64,000 bases of DNA from Saprospiraceae bacterium (GTDB lineage Bacteria > Bacteroidota > Bacteroidia > Chitinophagales > Saprospiraceae). Below, piece by piece: positions 29,085-36,667 of this stretch. Under the pieces are notes generated by a model. It saw only the letters and a list, made by a program, of their open reading frames with translations. It was not told where the DNA came from and did no database searches. The position numbers were made by a program, and so were the translations under genes. The stretch is from NCBI GenBank assembly GCA_019187365.1, contig JABARE010000016.1, forward strand, positions 124,001 to 188,000. The letters run 5' to 3'. Each line of letters opens with the position of its first letter. Position 1 is the first letter of the stretch.

Positions 29085-30240
29085 GCGCATACGGCAAAAG
29101 GCTTCAGACATTTCCGAACAGTTGGTAGCCTGGAGAAGGTTCCTTCATCAGAACCCCGAATTGTCCTTTGAGGAGGCTGCTACATCGGCCTACATTCAGG
29201 GGCTATTGAGCGACTGTGGCATACCTCATCGCGCCGGTTTTGCCCGGCACGGAATTGTAGGCCTGCTATCGGGTGAAGGTTCGTCGACGCGAGTCATTGC
29301 ATTGCGTGCCGACATGGACGCACTTCCAATCCAGGAGGAAAATGACTGTCCCTATGTTTCCCGGAATGCGGGAGTCATGCATGCATGCGGGCACGACGTG
29401 CACATGACCTGGTTGCTGGGAGCACTGGTCATTTTACAGGATTTGCGCGGGCAATGGAGCGGAAGGGTCAAATTTCTGTTTCAGCCCGGGGAGGAGCGGC
29501 TGCCGGGAGGGGCATCGGCCATGATTTCAGAAGGAGCGCTGGAGGATCCCGTACCAGATTGCATCATCGGACAGCACGTTCAGCCGGATATGCCGGTGGG
29601 AGTTGTCGGGTTGCGCGATGGGATGTTTATGGCCTCCAGCGACGAACTGTATCTTACCATTCATGGACAAGGGGGGCATGCCGCAATGCCACACCTTTGC
29701 ATAGATCCCGTCGTAGTCGCTGCAGAGTTGGTTCTGGCTCTACAAAAGCTCGTTGCGCGAGAGAAGGATCCTTTTGGAGCGGCAGTTTTGACCATCGGAC
29801 GGATGACAACCCCCGGAGGTGCGACAAATGTAATCCCATCCACGGTGCACCTCGAAGGGACGTTTCGTTGCATGGACGAGGAATACCGCAAATCGGTACA
29901 TCAACGCATCCGCGAATTGGCCACCGGCATTTGCAATGCCCACGGAGCCAAACTGGAAATGCGCATCGAGTCAGGATATCCGGCACTATACAACGAACCT
30001 GCCCTTGTGCAGCGCTGCCGCGAGCTGGGAATGCAATATTTTGGCGACGAAGGGGTGACCGAAGCCCCTGCCAGGATGACTTCCGAGGACTTTGCATGGT
30101 ACGGACGAAAGGTCCCTGCGGTTTTTTGCAGAACCGGAATTGGAAAAAAGGTGTCCGTACACCACCCGCGATTCGACGTCGACGAAACCTGTCTAGCCGT
30201 AGGGGCCGGGTGGCTGGCCTTGTTGGCCATGCGAATTTAG
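29062..30240 (+). CDS. M20 family amidohydrolase/peptidase
   Basis: 392 residues, starting inside the last 23 bases of the previous gene; an ATG at 29068 is an alternative. It follows the M20D layout (N-acyl amino acid amidohydrolase, IAA-Leu hydrolase): RRFLHQNPELSFEEAATSAY, RADMDALPIQEEN, MHACGHDVHMTW with metal ligands Cys109 and His111, FQPGEERLPGGA, GQHVQPD, a dimerisation domain with GQGGHAAMPH, and the last ligand region VHHPRFDVDE. It hydrolyses an amide bond to free an amino acid; the substrate cannot be told. Cytoplasmic, as no signal peptide is seen. Confidence 0.88.
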   Translation: MAMESIVERIRQKASDISEQLVAWRRFLHQNPELSFEEAATSAYIQGLLSDCGIPHRAGFARHGIVGLLSGEGSSTRVIALRADMDALPIQEENDCPYVSRNAGVMHACGHDVHMTWLLGALVILQDLRGQWSGRVKFLFQPGEERLPGGASAMISEGALEDPVPDCIIGQHVQPDMPVGVVGLRDGMFMASSDELYLTIHGQGGHAAMPHLCIDPVVVAAELVLALQKLVAREKDPFGAAVLTIGRMTTPGGATNVIPSTVHLEGTFRCMDEEYRKSVHQRIRELATGICNAHGAKLEMRIESGYPALYNEPALVQRCRELGMQYFGDEGVTEAPARMTSEDFAWYGRKVPAVFCRTGIGKKVSVHHPRFDVDETCLAVGAGWLALLAMRI

Positions 30241-30342
30241 GCGCATTCCGCATTGATAGGCAGAGCACTACACATCGAAATTTTTCAATGCGTCAGAGTG
30301 CCTGCGGAAGAGTCCGATAAATCATATAAAATATTTATCTTA

Positions 30343-30377
30343 TTTGTAACTAAATACTGTACAGTATTTTATCTTTG
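30343..30377 (+). promoter_or_regulatory. Promoter of the response regulator gene
   Basis: TTTG at 30343-30346 and TATCTTTG at 30370-30377 match the -33 and -7 elements with a 23-bp spacer. The -7 box ends 42 bases before the ATG at 30420. The spacer is largely filled by a perfect palindrome, described separately. Confidence 0.62.
30352..30369. repeat. Perfect 18-bp palindrome in a promoter spacer (candidate operator)
   Basis: AAATACTGTACAGTATTT is its own reverse complement over all 18 bases. It begins five bases after the -33 TTTG and ends one base before the -7 TATCTTTG, so a bound dimer would block polymerase at both elements. The regulator that binds it is unknown. It is not a terminator, as no T run or loop is present. 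Confidence 0.6.
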
Positions 30378-30419
30378 TCGTTTGGAAACGTTGTCAAAGT
30401 TAAGCCCATATTTAGGTAC

Positions 30420-31691
30420 ATGGCCAGGATACTAATTGTCGATGATGAGCAGGCGATCCGTCGGGCGTTAAAAGATATCCTCCTCCTGGAGAAATACGAA
30501 GTGGAGGAAGCTGCTGACGGATTGGATTGCCTGGTACAGCTCAAACAAAAACAGTTTGACGTCATCATTTTGGATATCAAGATGCCCAAAATGGATGGGA
30601 TGGAGGCGCTGGACTGCATTCAGCAGCAGGCTCCTGACACTCCGGTGGTGATGATCAGTGGCCACGCCACCATCGATACCGCGGTTGAAGCGGTTAAGAA
30701 GGGCGCTTTTGACTTCATCTCTAAACCGCCTGATCTCAACCGGTTGCTGATCACCATCCGCAACGCCATTGACAAATCATCGTTGATCTGCGAGAAGAAG
30801 GTCTTGCAAAAAAGGGTCAGCAAGATCAAGGTGCAGGAAATCGTTGGAGCCTCAAGAGAAATACAGAAGGTGCGACAGACCATCGATCTGGTGGCCCCTA
30901 CCGATGCACGGGTACTCATCACTGGCCCCAACGGCACCGGTAAAGAGCTCGTAGCTCGCTGGATTCACGAAAAGAGCAACCGGTCTGGTTGCAGTCTGGT
31001 TGAAGTCAATTGTGCAGCCATCCCTTCAGAGCTCATCGAGAGCGAACTGTTTGGTCACGAAAAGGGGTCTTTTACCTCAGCCATCAAACAGCGGCTCGGT
31101 AAATTTGAACTTGCCAATGGGGGCACACTTTTTTTGGATGAAGTGGGCGACATGAGTTTATCGGCCCAGGCGAAGGTTCTGCGTGCCCTTCAGGAAAACC
31201 GGATCACCCGCGTTGGCGGCGATAAGGAAATTCCCGTCGATGTACGTGTTATTGCGGCCACCAACAAGGATTTGCGGGAGGAAATTGCAAGGGGTCGATT
31301 CAGGGAAGACCTCTACCACCGGCTCGCTGTCATCATTGTGGAGGTCCCCGCGCTCAACGAGCGAAAAGACGATATCCCTCTGCTCGTAGACTACTTTGTC
31401 GAACTCGTCTGCTTCGAGTATGGCATGCCCGTAAAAAAAGTAGATGATGGAGCCATGGAGGAGTTACAGAAATACAATTGGACGGGAAATATCCGCGAAT
31501 TGCGCAACGTTGTGGAGCGGCTCATTATTCTCTCCAAAGGCAAGATTGGCAGAAAGGAAGTGCTGGATTACGTAATTCCTGCGAGCCAACGCAACTTCCG
31601 CTTCCGTGAGCTCTTTGAGCAGTTCGACAGCCTGCAGGAACTCAACGAGTTCATCAAAAAGGAGTTCAATGCTTTTAAAACTCCTGTCTGA
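30420..31691 (+). CDS. NtrC-type response regulator without a DNA-binding domain
   Basis: 423 residues from the ATG at 30420 (MARILIVDDEQAIRRALKDI). The receiver domain has Asp52 (VIILDIKMPKMDG) and Lys102. The AAA+ domain (about 140-375) has Walker A GPNGTGKE (169-176), GTLFLDEVGD (Walker B) and VRVIAATNKD. The sigma-54 contact loop, GAFTGA in most members, reads GSFTSA (216-221). After the AAA+ domain the protein ends FIKKEFNAFKTPV with no Fis-type helix-turn-helix. It could act from solution on sigma-54 RNA polymerase. Its kinase may be the NtrY-like protein at 7757. Confidence 0.88.
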   Translation: MARILIVDDEQAIRRALKDILLLEKYEVEEAADGLDCLVQLKQKQFDVIILDIKMPKMDGMEALDCIQQQAPDTPVVMISGHATIDTAVEAVKKGAFDFISKPPDLNRLLITIRNAIDKSSLICEKKVLQKRVSKIKVQEIVGASREIQKVRQTIDLVAPTDARVLITGPNGTGKELVARWIHEKSNRSGCSLVEVNCAAIPSELIESELFGHEKGSFTSAIKQRLGKFELANGGTLFLDEVGDMSLSAQAKVLRALQENRITRVGGDKEIPVDVRVIAATNKDLREEIARGRFREDLYHRLAVIIVEVPALNERKDDIPLLVDYFVELVCFEYGMPVKKVDDGAMEELQKYNWTGNIRELRNVVERLIILSKGKIGRKEVLDYVIPASQRNFRFRELFEQFDSLQELNEFIKKEFNAFKTPV

Positions 31692-31764
31692 ACACTTCTT
31701 TTACACCTGACGCATCTGATCATACTTTGTCCGCTGCGATCCGAACGAGCGTGTGTTGCATATC

Positions 31765-32460
31765 ATGAAGACGCAAAAGCAATGGTCGCACCTCAAGGGA
31801 GAGAACAGTTGGACCATGTTCAAGGTCCTGGCAGAGTTTGTCGACGGATTTGAAACATTAAACCGCGTAGGTCCCTGCATCTCCATTTTTGGATCATCCC
31901 GCGTTGCCCCTGATCATCCGCATTACACTTTGGCAATGAGCATTGCAGAAGCGTTGGTAAATGAAGGATTTGGCATCATTACGGGAGGAGGCCCAGGCAT
32001 CATGGAAGCAGGCAATCACGGGGCTCAGAATAAAGGGGGGGTATCCGTTGGGTTGAACATCCACCTTCCGTTTGAGCAATCTGCAAACCGCTACATTGAC
32101 CCGGATAAAAACCTGCAGCACCGCTTCTTTTTTGTACGGAAGGTACTCTTTGTAAAATACGCTCAGGCATTTGTCGCGATGCCCGGTGGTTTTGGGACCC
32201 TGGATGAACTCTTCGAAGTGTTGACCTTGATGCAGACGCATCGCATTAACCGCGTCCCGGTCGTACTGGTGGGAAGTAATTTCTGGAAACCACTTCTTGG
32301 CTGGATCCGCAATTCTCTGGTCGGGGAAAACGGATTTGTAAGCAGTGCGGACATGCATTTGCTGGCCGTTGTCGATACACCGCAGGAAGTAGTTGAAGAA
32401 ATATTGAACTTTTACAGCGGGGAAGGCGGGCGGGGCCTGGGACCGACATTTGAGCTTTAG
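31765..32460 (+). CDS. LOG family protein (TIGR00730 type)
   Basis: 231 residues from the ATG at 31765; a GTG four codons earlier is less likely. The Rossmann-like fold has CISIFGSSRVAPDHPHY, the phosphate-binding GGGPGIMEAGNHGA (from 74) and the signature PGGFGTLDE (140-148), the two motifs that define the LOG family. Members cleave cytokinin riboside 5'-monophosphate or other nucleoside monophosphates to the base and ribose 5-phosphate. The bacterial substrate is often unknown. It lies 73 bases after the response regulator. Confidence 0.85.
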   Translation: MKTQKQWSHLKGENSWTMFKVLAEFVDGFETLNRVGPCISIFGSSRVAPDHPHYTLAMSIAEALVNEGFGIITGGGPGIMEAGNHGAQNKGGVSVGLNIHLPFEQSANRYIDPDKNLQHRFFFVRKVLFVKYAQAFVAMPGGFGTLDELFEVLTLMQTHRINRVPVVLVGSNFWKPLLGWIRNSLVGENGFVSSADMHLLAVVDTPQEVVEEILNFYSGEGGRGLGPTFEL

Positions 32461-32485
32461 CGTTTGTTTTTAGCATACTGGATGT

Positions 32486-34369
32486 TTAGTTGAGGAATCT
32501 CCAGATGATGTTCATGTGCAAGCTGAAATCATAGAAAGGGTAGGATCTTACCAGCATGGGTCGTGTGGAAGTCCAAAGAGATTCCATGTTTTCAAAATCG
32601 AGGTTGAATCGGAAACCCTGTATTTCGAAATGGGCAAACGCGCCTGCGGAGTATGCAAATTTTCCCGGCACGCCGGTACCATGAAATTGCTGAAGCAAAG
32701 GAAAAAAGGCCAGCATTTGATCGTATTGTGCAGCAGTGGCTTTCAGCCCAATCCTGGATTTCCCCTTTCCATTTATAAACAGCCAGCGGAAGGCAACATT
32801 TCCAGAAGCACTCCAACCAGAAATACCTAGGGAGTCCGGTGCCATGGATCGATATTGGATTTCCAGACCCAGGTCAACAGGTCCCAGGGCTGGCTTGACG
32901 GAGGCCGCAACTTCAACCAGGGCACTGCCATCGTTCGATGCAGTTTGAGCGTTAGCATTGAGGTAATGATATCGGTTGTAATGCCGGTAATGAAAGCGCA
33001 CACCCGGTCTAAGCGTGCGCTCAAAATTTAAAATTAAAGAACCATCCAGGGTGCGGATGTTCTCCATTTCGTTGGAAACCTGGAAAGGAATGCTGTCGTT
33101 CAGGACAAACATCCGGTAGAGGGTAGGAGGGGGGCGATCCACGTATTCAAGGGTGGCACGGACCCCGATTTTCTTCATCCAGGATCCATCCGCTGTAGCC
33201 TTGAAGGAAGGATACACTTTTTTGCCAGAAACGGAGAGCCGGCCGGATGTCCGCAGTTGCCATTCTGGGAATGGCGTTGCAGCATACTCCATTCCCAAAG
33301 CGATCGCCTGTCGCCTTTCTGAAGGAATGCCCCAAAGGTCAAACTGGTTTTCGTAGTTTAGATTTGCTGAAAGACGGTGGTTGTGTCGTTCGAACATGCG
33401 GGCCTTCAGCCCCATCGTCCAGAGTTCCTGGCGGAAATCCATGGCAATGGCGCTGTCGATGGCATAGATCCCGTAAAGAATGCTATCGCCGGTTATGTCC
33501 GCGTCGCCGTACTTTAATTTAAAACTCGTCAGGTGGGCATAAAACGAAAGCAGCGGAGTCTGTTGAACATCCTGGCCCGATGGATTGTAATGAATGTTTA
33601 ATCCCAGCGAACGCTCGTTAGATTCCGTGAGCGCAAGATCATTCTTGACCGGAACAGCTTCGCGAACGGAGTATTGTGGTTGTTGAAGCAGTGTGTCCGA
33701 TGAGATTCCCCAGTTGTCTTCGCGGTAGCGCCCGATTTCGGAGAAGAGGAGATTGAATGAGACTTTACTGCCAGGCGCTCCGAAATGAAGGCCTGTGGTA
33801 AAAGCTGTATTTCGCTGCTTTCCATGCGTATAAATCCCTTTGTAGATTTCGCGGTCGTAGGAAAAATTCCAAAGAAGGCCATGGCGAAAATTGGATGCAA
33901 ATAGCAAGCGGAGGTCAAAATTGTCCTGAAACCCGGCTTGTGAATTGCCAAGTGCGCGCCAGCGGTTGGTGGAAATTTCTGTCAGCGCCTGATTGGGGCG
34001 CAAAAAGTTATAGGTTCGGGTACCGGGCTTCCCGTCGCGTGCGGTGTTAAAACCATGAAAGAACAGGCGATCATCCGGAGCCAGGTCAAAAAGGGTAAAC
34101 GCAGGAGAATAGGCATTGTTAACGGCAAGAGCCGGACTCCTGCGCACTTCCAGCAGATGTTGGCTGGTGTCCAATAGCTCATCTGTGCGGGGATCTGTGG
34201 CGGGGAAACGCAAAAGCTGCAGGATGGGCCGGGGCTGCAATGGAGTTTTTTCCGTCGTATCCGGACGGAGCTGGGCAACAGTTGGCGTCAATCCGGCCAA
34301 AACAAACAACGCAGGAATCAGGGTACGAGAGAGCGCTCCGAGAATTTGTGGTAATCGCCAAGGGCACAT
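32486..34369 (-). CDS. Outer membrane beta-barrel protein, putative porin (Porin_10-like)
   Basis: 627 residues. A signal peptide (LIPALFVLAGLTPTVAQ) is followed by a Pro- and Thr-rich segment and then repeated amphipathic beta strands to a terminal Asn after an aromatic strand (NIIWRFLN). Segments such as SNFRHGLLWNFSYDREIYKG and FNLLFSEIGRYREDNWGI resemble the Bacteroidota putative porin family (Porin_10). That is a pattern match without alignment. It lies nine bases after the LVIVD protein gene on the same strand and is the last gene of a five-gene block. The transported substance is unknown. Confidence 0.65.
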   Translation of the reverse strand: MCPWRLPQILGALSRTLIPALFVLAGLTPTVAQLRPDTTEKTPLQPRPILQLLRFPATDPRTDELLDTSQHLLEVRRSPALAVNNAYSPAFTLFDLAPDDRLFFHGFNTARDGKPGTRTYNFLRPNQALTEISTNRWRALGNSQAGFQDNFDLRLLFASNFRHGLLWNFSYDREIYKGIYTHGKQRNTAFTTGLHFGAPGSKVSFNLLFSEIGRYREDNWGISSDTLLQQPQYSVREAVPVKNDLALTESNERSLGLNIHYNPSGQDVQQTPLLSFYAHLTSFKLKYGDADITGDSILYGIYAIDSAIAMDFRQELWTMGLKARMFERHNHRLSANLNYENQFDLWGIPSERRQAIALGMEYAATPFPEWQLRTSGRLSVSGKKVYPSFKATADGSWMKKIGVRATLEYVDRPPPTLYRMFVLNDSIPFQVSNEMENIRTLDGSLILNFERTLRPGVRFHYRHYNRYHYLNANAQTASNDGSALVEVAASVKPALGPVDLGLEIQYRSMAPDSLGISGWSASGNVAFRWLFINGKGKSRIGLKATAAQYDQMLAFFPLLQQFHGTGVPGKFAYSAGAFAHFEIQGFRFNLDFENMESLWTSTRPMLVRSYPFYDFSLHMNIIWRFLN

Positions 34370-34378
34370 GGCGCTATG

Positions 34379-35791
34379 CTATAACTTCACAAAGGAGACG
34401 GAAGCGATGGGTTTTGATGCGGCACCGGCGCGCAGATGGTAAATGCCCGCTGGCAAACGTTCGATGGAGATGTGACCGGTTATTCCTGATTGCAACGTTC
34501 CTTCCATACATGGCATTCCCGTGGTGGAAAAGATGCGATAAGAAATTAAATGTTCGGGTCCGGTATATCGGACGTGTATTGCATCGGTGGCCGGATTGGG
34601 TTGAAGCTGAATCTGGTCTGAACGGAAGACGGCTCCGACATCCACGGTGGTGCAATTGTAAACCTTATTGCAGGCATCTTCTATGCCTTTTATGATGAAA
34701 AGGCCATTTTGCATGTCAGCGACAACGATGTTGCCGGATGGAAGGTAAGGGTAATTGCCCCAGGATCCTTTGTAACTTTTTTGATTTGGCAATGCGGAAG
34801 TTGGATAGTAGTGTGTGAGAACAGGTTTCGCGGGATCTGATATGTCGTACACCTGCAACCCGTCGTAGTAATAAGAGACATATGCATATCTGCAACTGAC
34901 AAGCGGGTTGTGCGGTATGGCGATGGAGCAGTCTCGGCCAGGGTAGAGCACTGACACGACTTTAGCTTCTTCGATGTTGGTGAGGTCATAGATTTTGAGG
35001 GGCAAACCATGGTTTTCGTCCGCCATGACGTATGTTTTGCCGTCTGGCGTAAGCCATCCTGAATGATTGTAACCAGCAAAGGGATATTCATTCGGCCTGG
35101 CTGTGAAAATGGCGTTCGGATTTTGTGGATCGCTGAAATCGACGATGGCAAATCCATCCGGGCCACAATTGAGGTATGCCGTATCATTGCGTACGAACGC
35201 ATCGTGAACATGCGATGCGGTAATGTCTCCAAAACGGTTGTAATGGCCAATAAAGGTAGGTTTGCCAGGATTGCTGATGTCGTAAAGACCAAGGGCAAAG
35301 AAACCGGTAGATCCCGATTCAGCACAGGTGTACAATCTTCCTTTGGGGATATCGATGTAGATGTTGTGAACGCGCGTCATGAACTCGCGCGAATCGTAAA
35401 CCACCCGGGCTGTATCCGGCAATTGGGAAAAATCGATGATTTGTAAAGTGCTATTGCCTTCGTCGCATACTGCATAGAGATGGCATTTATAGTCATCGTA
35501 ATCCCGGTGAATGACGCCTTCTCCGTTGAATGCGCCAGGGATCAGCATGCGTTCGAAGGGAGCGCCCGGATCCGTAATGTCTATGAGATGGGTCCCAGAG
35601 GTTGACCCGATGATGGCGTATTCATGGCCATTTACAGCGATGCCCCACGCTTCGTTGAAGGCGTTGTCATAGGCTTTGGATCCTACTATGCTGCTGTCCC
35701 TCCAATGGCCAAGCAGTTGCATTTGTTGAACCTGGGCGATGGAACACTGCCCGTAAAGGAATATACTGAGTGTCAGGAAAAACTGCTTCAT
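34379..35791 (-). CDS. Secreted LVIVD-repeat (choice-of-anchor B) protein with T9SS sorting domain
   Basis: 470 residues from the ATG at 35791 (MKQFFLTLSIFLYGQCSIAQ, signal peptide). A longer in-frame extension reads through fabI on the same strand and is rejected. The body is a beta-propeller of LVIVD-like repeats (THLIDITDPGAPF, LGLYDISNPGKPTFIGHY, FAIVDFSDPQNP, LQVYDISDPAKPVL). The last 85 residues are a type A T9SS sorting domain (IQLQPNPATDAIHVRY, LPAGIYHLR). The start overlaps the fabI stop by four bases (ATGA). Probably exported and attached at the cell surface; the function is unknown. Confidence 0.85.
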   Translation of the reverse strand: MKQFFLTLSIFLYGQCSIAQVQQMQLLGHWRDSSIVGSKAYDNAFNEAWGIAVNGHEYAIIGSTSGTHLIDITDPGAPFERMLIPGAFNGEGVIHRDYDDYKCHLYAVCDEGNSTLQIIDFSQLPDTARVVYDSREFMTRVHNIYIDIPKGRLYTCAESGSTGFFALGLYDISNPGKPTFIGHYNRFGDITASHVHDAFVRNDTAYLNCGPDGFAIVDFSDPQNPNAIFTARPNEYPFAGYNHSGWLTPDGKTYVMADENHGLPLKIYDLTNIEEAKVVSVLYPGRDCSIAIPHNPLVSCRYAYVSYYYDGLQVYDISDPAKPVLTHYYPTSALPNQKSYKGSWGNYPYLPSGNIVVADMQNGLFIIKGIEDACNKVYNCTTVDVGAVFRSDQIQLQPNPATDAIHVRYTGPEHLISYRIFSTTGMPCMEGTLQSGITGHISIERLPAGIYHLRAGAASKPIASVSFVKL

Positions 35792-36597
35792 GCCCTTATG
35801 TTTAGCACTGCCGGATTCATTCCCATCGTGGAAAAGCCTCCATCGTGGTAGATGTTTTGCATCGTCACCATGCGGGTTAAGTCTGAGAACATCACCACAC
35901 AAAAGTCTGCGCAGGCAGAAGCCGGTGCATTGCCCAGAGGGCTCATTTTGTCTGCATAATCGAAAAATTCCTGAAAATGTCCTACCCCGGACCCAGCTGT
36001 GGTAAAGGTGGGCGATTGCGAAATGGTGTTGACCCTTACTTTCTTGTGCGTTCCAAAATGATAACCATACGAGCGGCCAATGGATTCCAGCAAGGCTTTG
36101 GCGTCTGCCATATCGTTGTAATCCGGAAAGATGCGCTGGGCCGCAATGTAGGTAAGAGCCAGGATAGAACCCCATTCGCTTATGGCATCCAGGTTCATAG
36201 CGGTCTGCATGAGTTTATGGAAAGATATGGCGGATATGTCCAGGGTTTTGTGCAAATATTCGTAATTGAGATCGGTGTAGGGCTTCCCTTTCCTGACGTT
36301 CATGGACATCCCCACAGAATGAAGGATGAAATCAATTTTTCCTCCGAACTGTTCCATGCTCTGCTTGAGAAGGGTTTCCAGGTCTTCCAGGGAAGTCGCG
36401 TCTGCGCCTATAAGGCTTGCGTTGAGACGGGAAGCCAGGTCCTGTATTTTTCCCATGCGAAGGGCTACCGGAGTATTGGTCAGGCAGAGTTTTGCTCCCT
36501 GTTCAGCACATTTTTCTGCCACATGCCATGCGATGGAATGCTCATCCAGTGCGCCAAATACAATTCCCTTTTTTCCTGCGAGTAGTTGGTGAGCCAT
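35788..36597 (-). CDS. fabI: Enoyl-[acyl-carrier-protein] reductase
   Basis: 269 residues. It is a short-chain dehydrogenase with the FabI-type NAD site (GIVFGALDEHSIAWHVA) and the FabI catalytic set Tyr150, Tyr160 and Lys167, spaced as in E. coli FabI (146/156/163). ILHSVGMSM and RVNTISQSPTFTTAG also match. It reduces enoyl-ACP in fatty acid synthesis in the cytoplasm. It overlaps the next gene, which encodes a secreted protein, by four bases. Confidence 0.95.
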   Translation of the reverse strand: MAHQLLAGKKGIVFGALDEHSIAWHVAEKCAEQGAKLCLTNTPVALRMGKIQDLASRLNASLIGADATSLEDLETLLKQSMEQFGGKIDFILHSVGMSMNVRKGKPYTDLNYEYLHKTLDISAISFHKLMQTAMNLDAISEWGSILALTYIAAQRIFPDYNDMADAKALLESIGRSYGYHFGTHKKVRVNTISQSPTFTTAGSGVGHFQEFFDYADKMSPLGNAPASACADFCVVMFSDLTRMVTMQNIYHDGGFSTMGMNPAVLNIRA

Positions 36598-36619
36598 AAT
36601 TTTCGTTTTTATTTATGTG

Positions 36620-36627
36620 CAAAAATA
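36620..36627 (-). promoter_or_regulatory. Candidate -7 box of fabI
   Basis: The minus strand reads TATTTTTG, fitting TANNTTTG, and ends 22 bases before the ATG at 36597. It lies between recN and fabI and may give fabI its own promoter. No -33 element was found. Confidence 0.42.
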
Positions 36628-36667
36628 GTCCGGATGGTGTAAAAAGCATGATGCCTGGTTCAATTCC

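Noticed and set aside
29385..30320. Long plus-strand open frame in the M20 gene
   Set aside because: It is an Arg-rich out-of-frame shadow of the amidohydrolase coding sequence.
30352..30369. Palindrome as a LexA box
   Set aside because: The E. coli LexA site is CTGT, eight bases, ACAG; here there is no spacer, and the regulated gene is not a known SOS gene.
35792..36175. N-terminal extension of the LVIVD protein reading across fabI
   Set aside because: It reads the fabI region out of frame; the ATG at 35791 starts a clean signal peptide.
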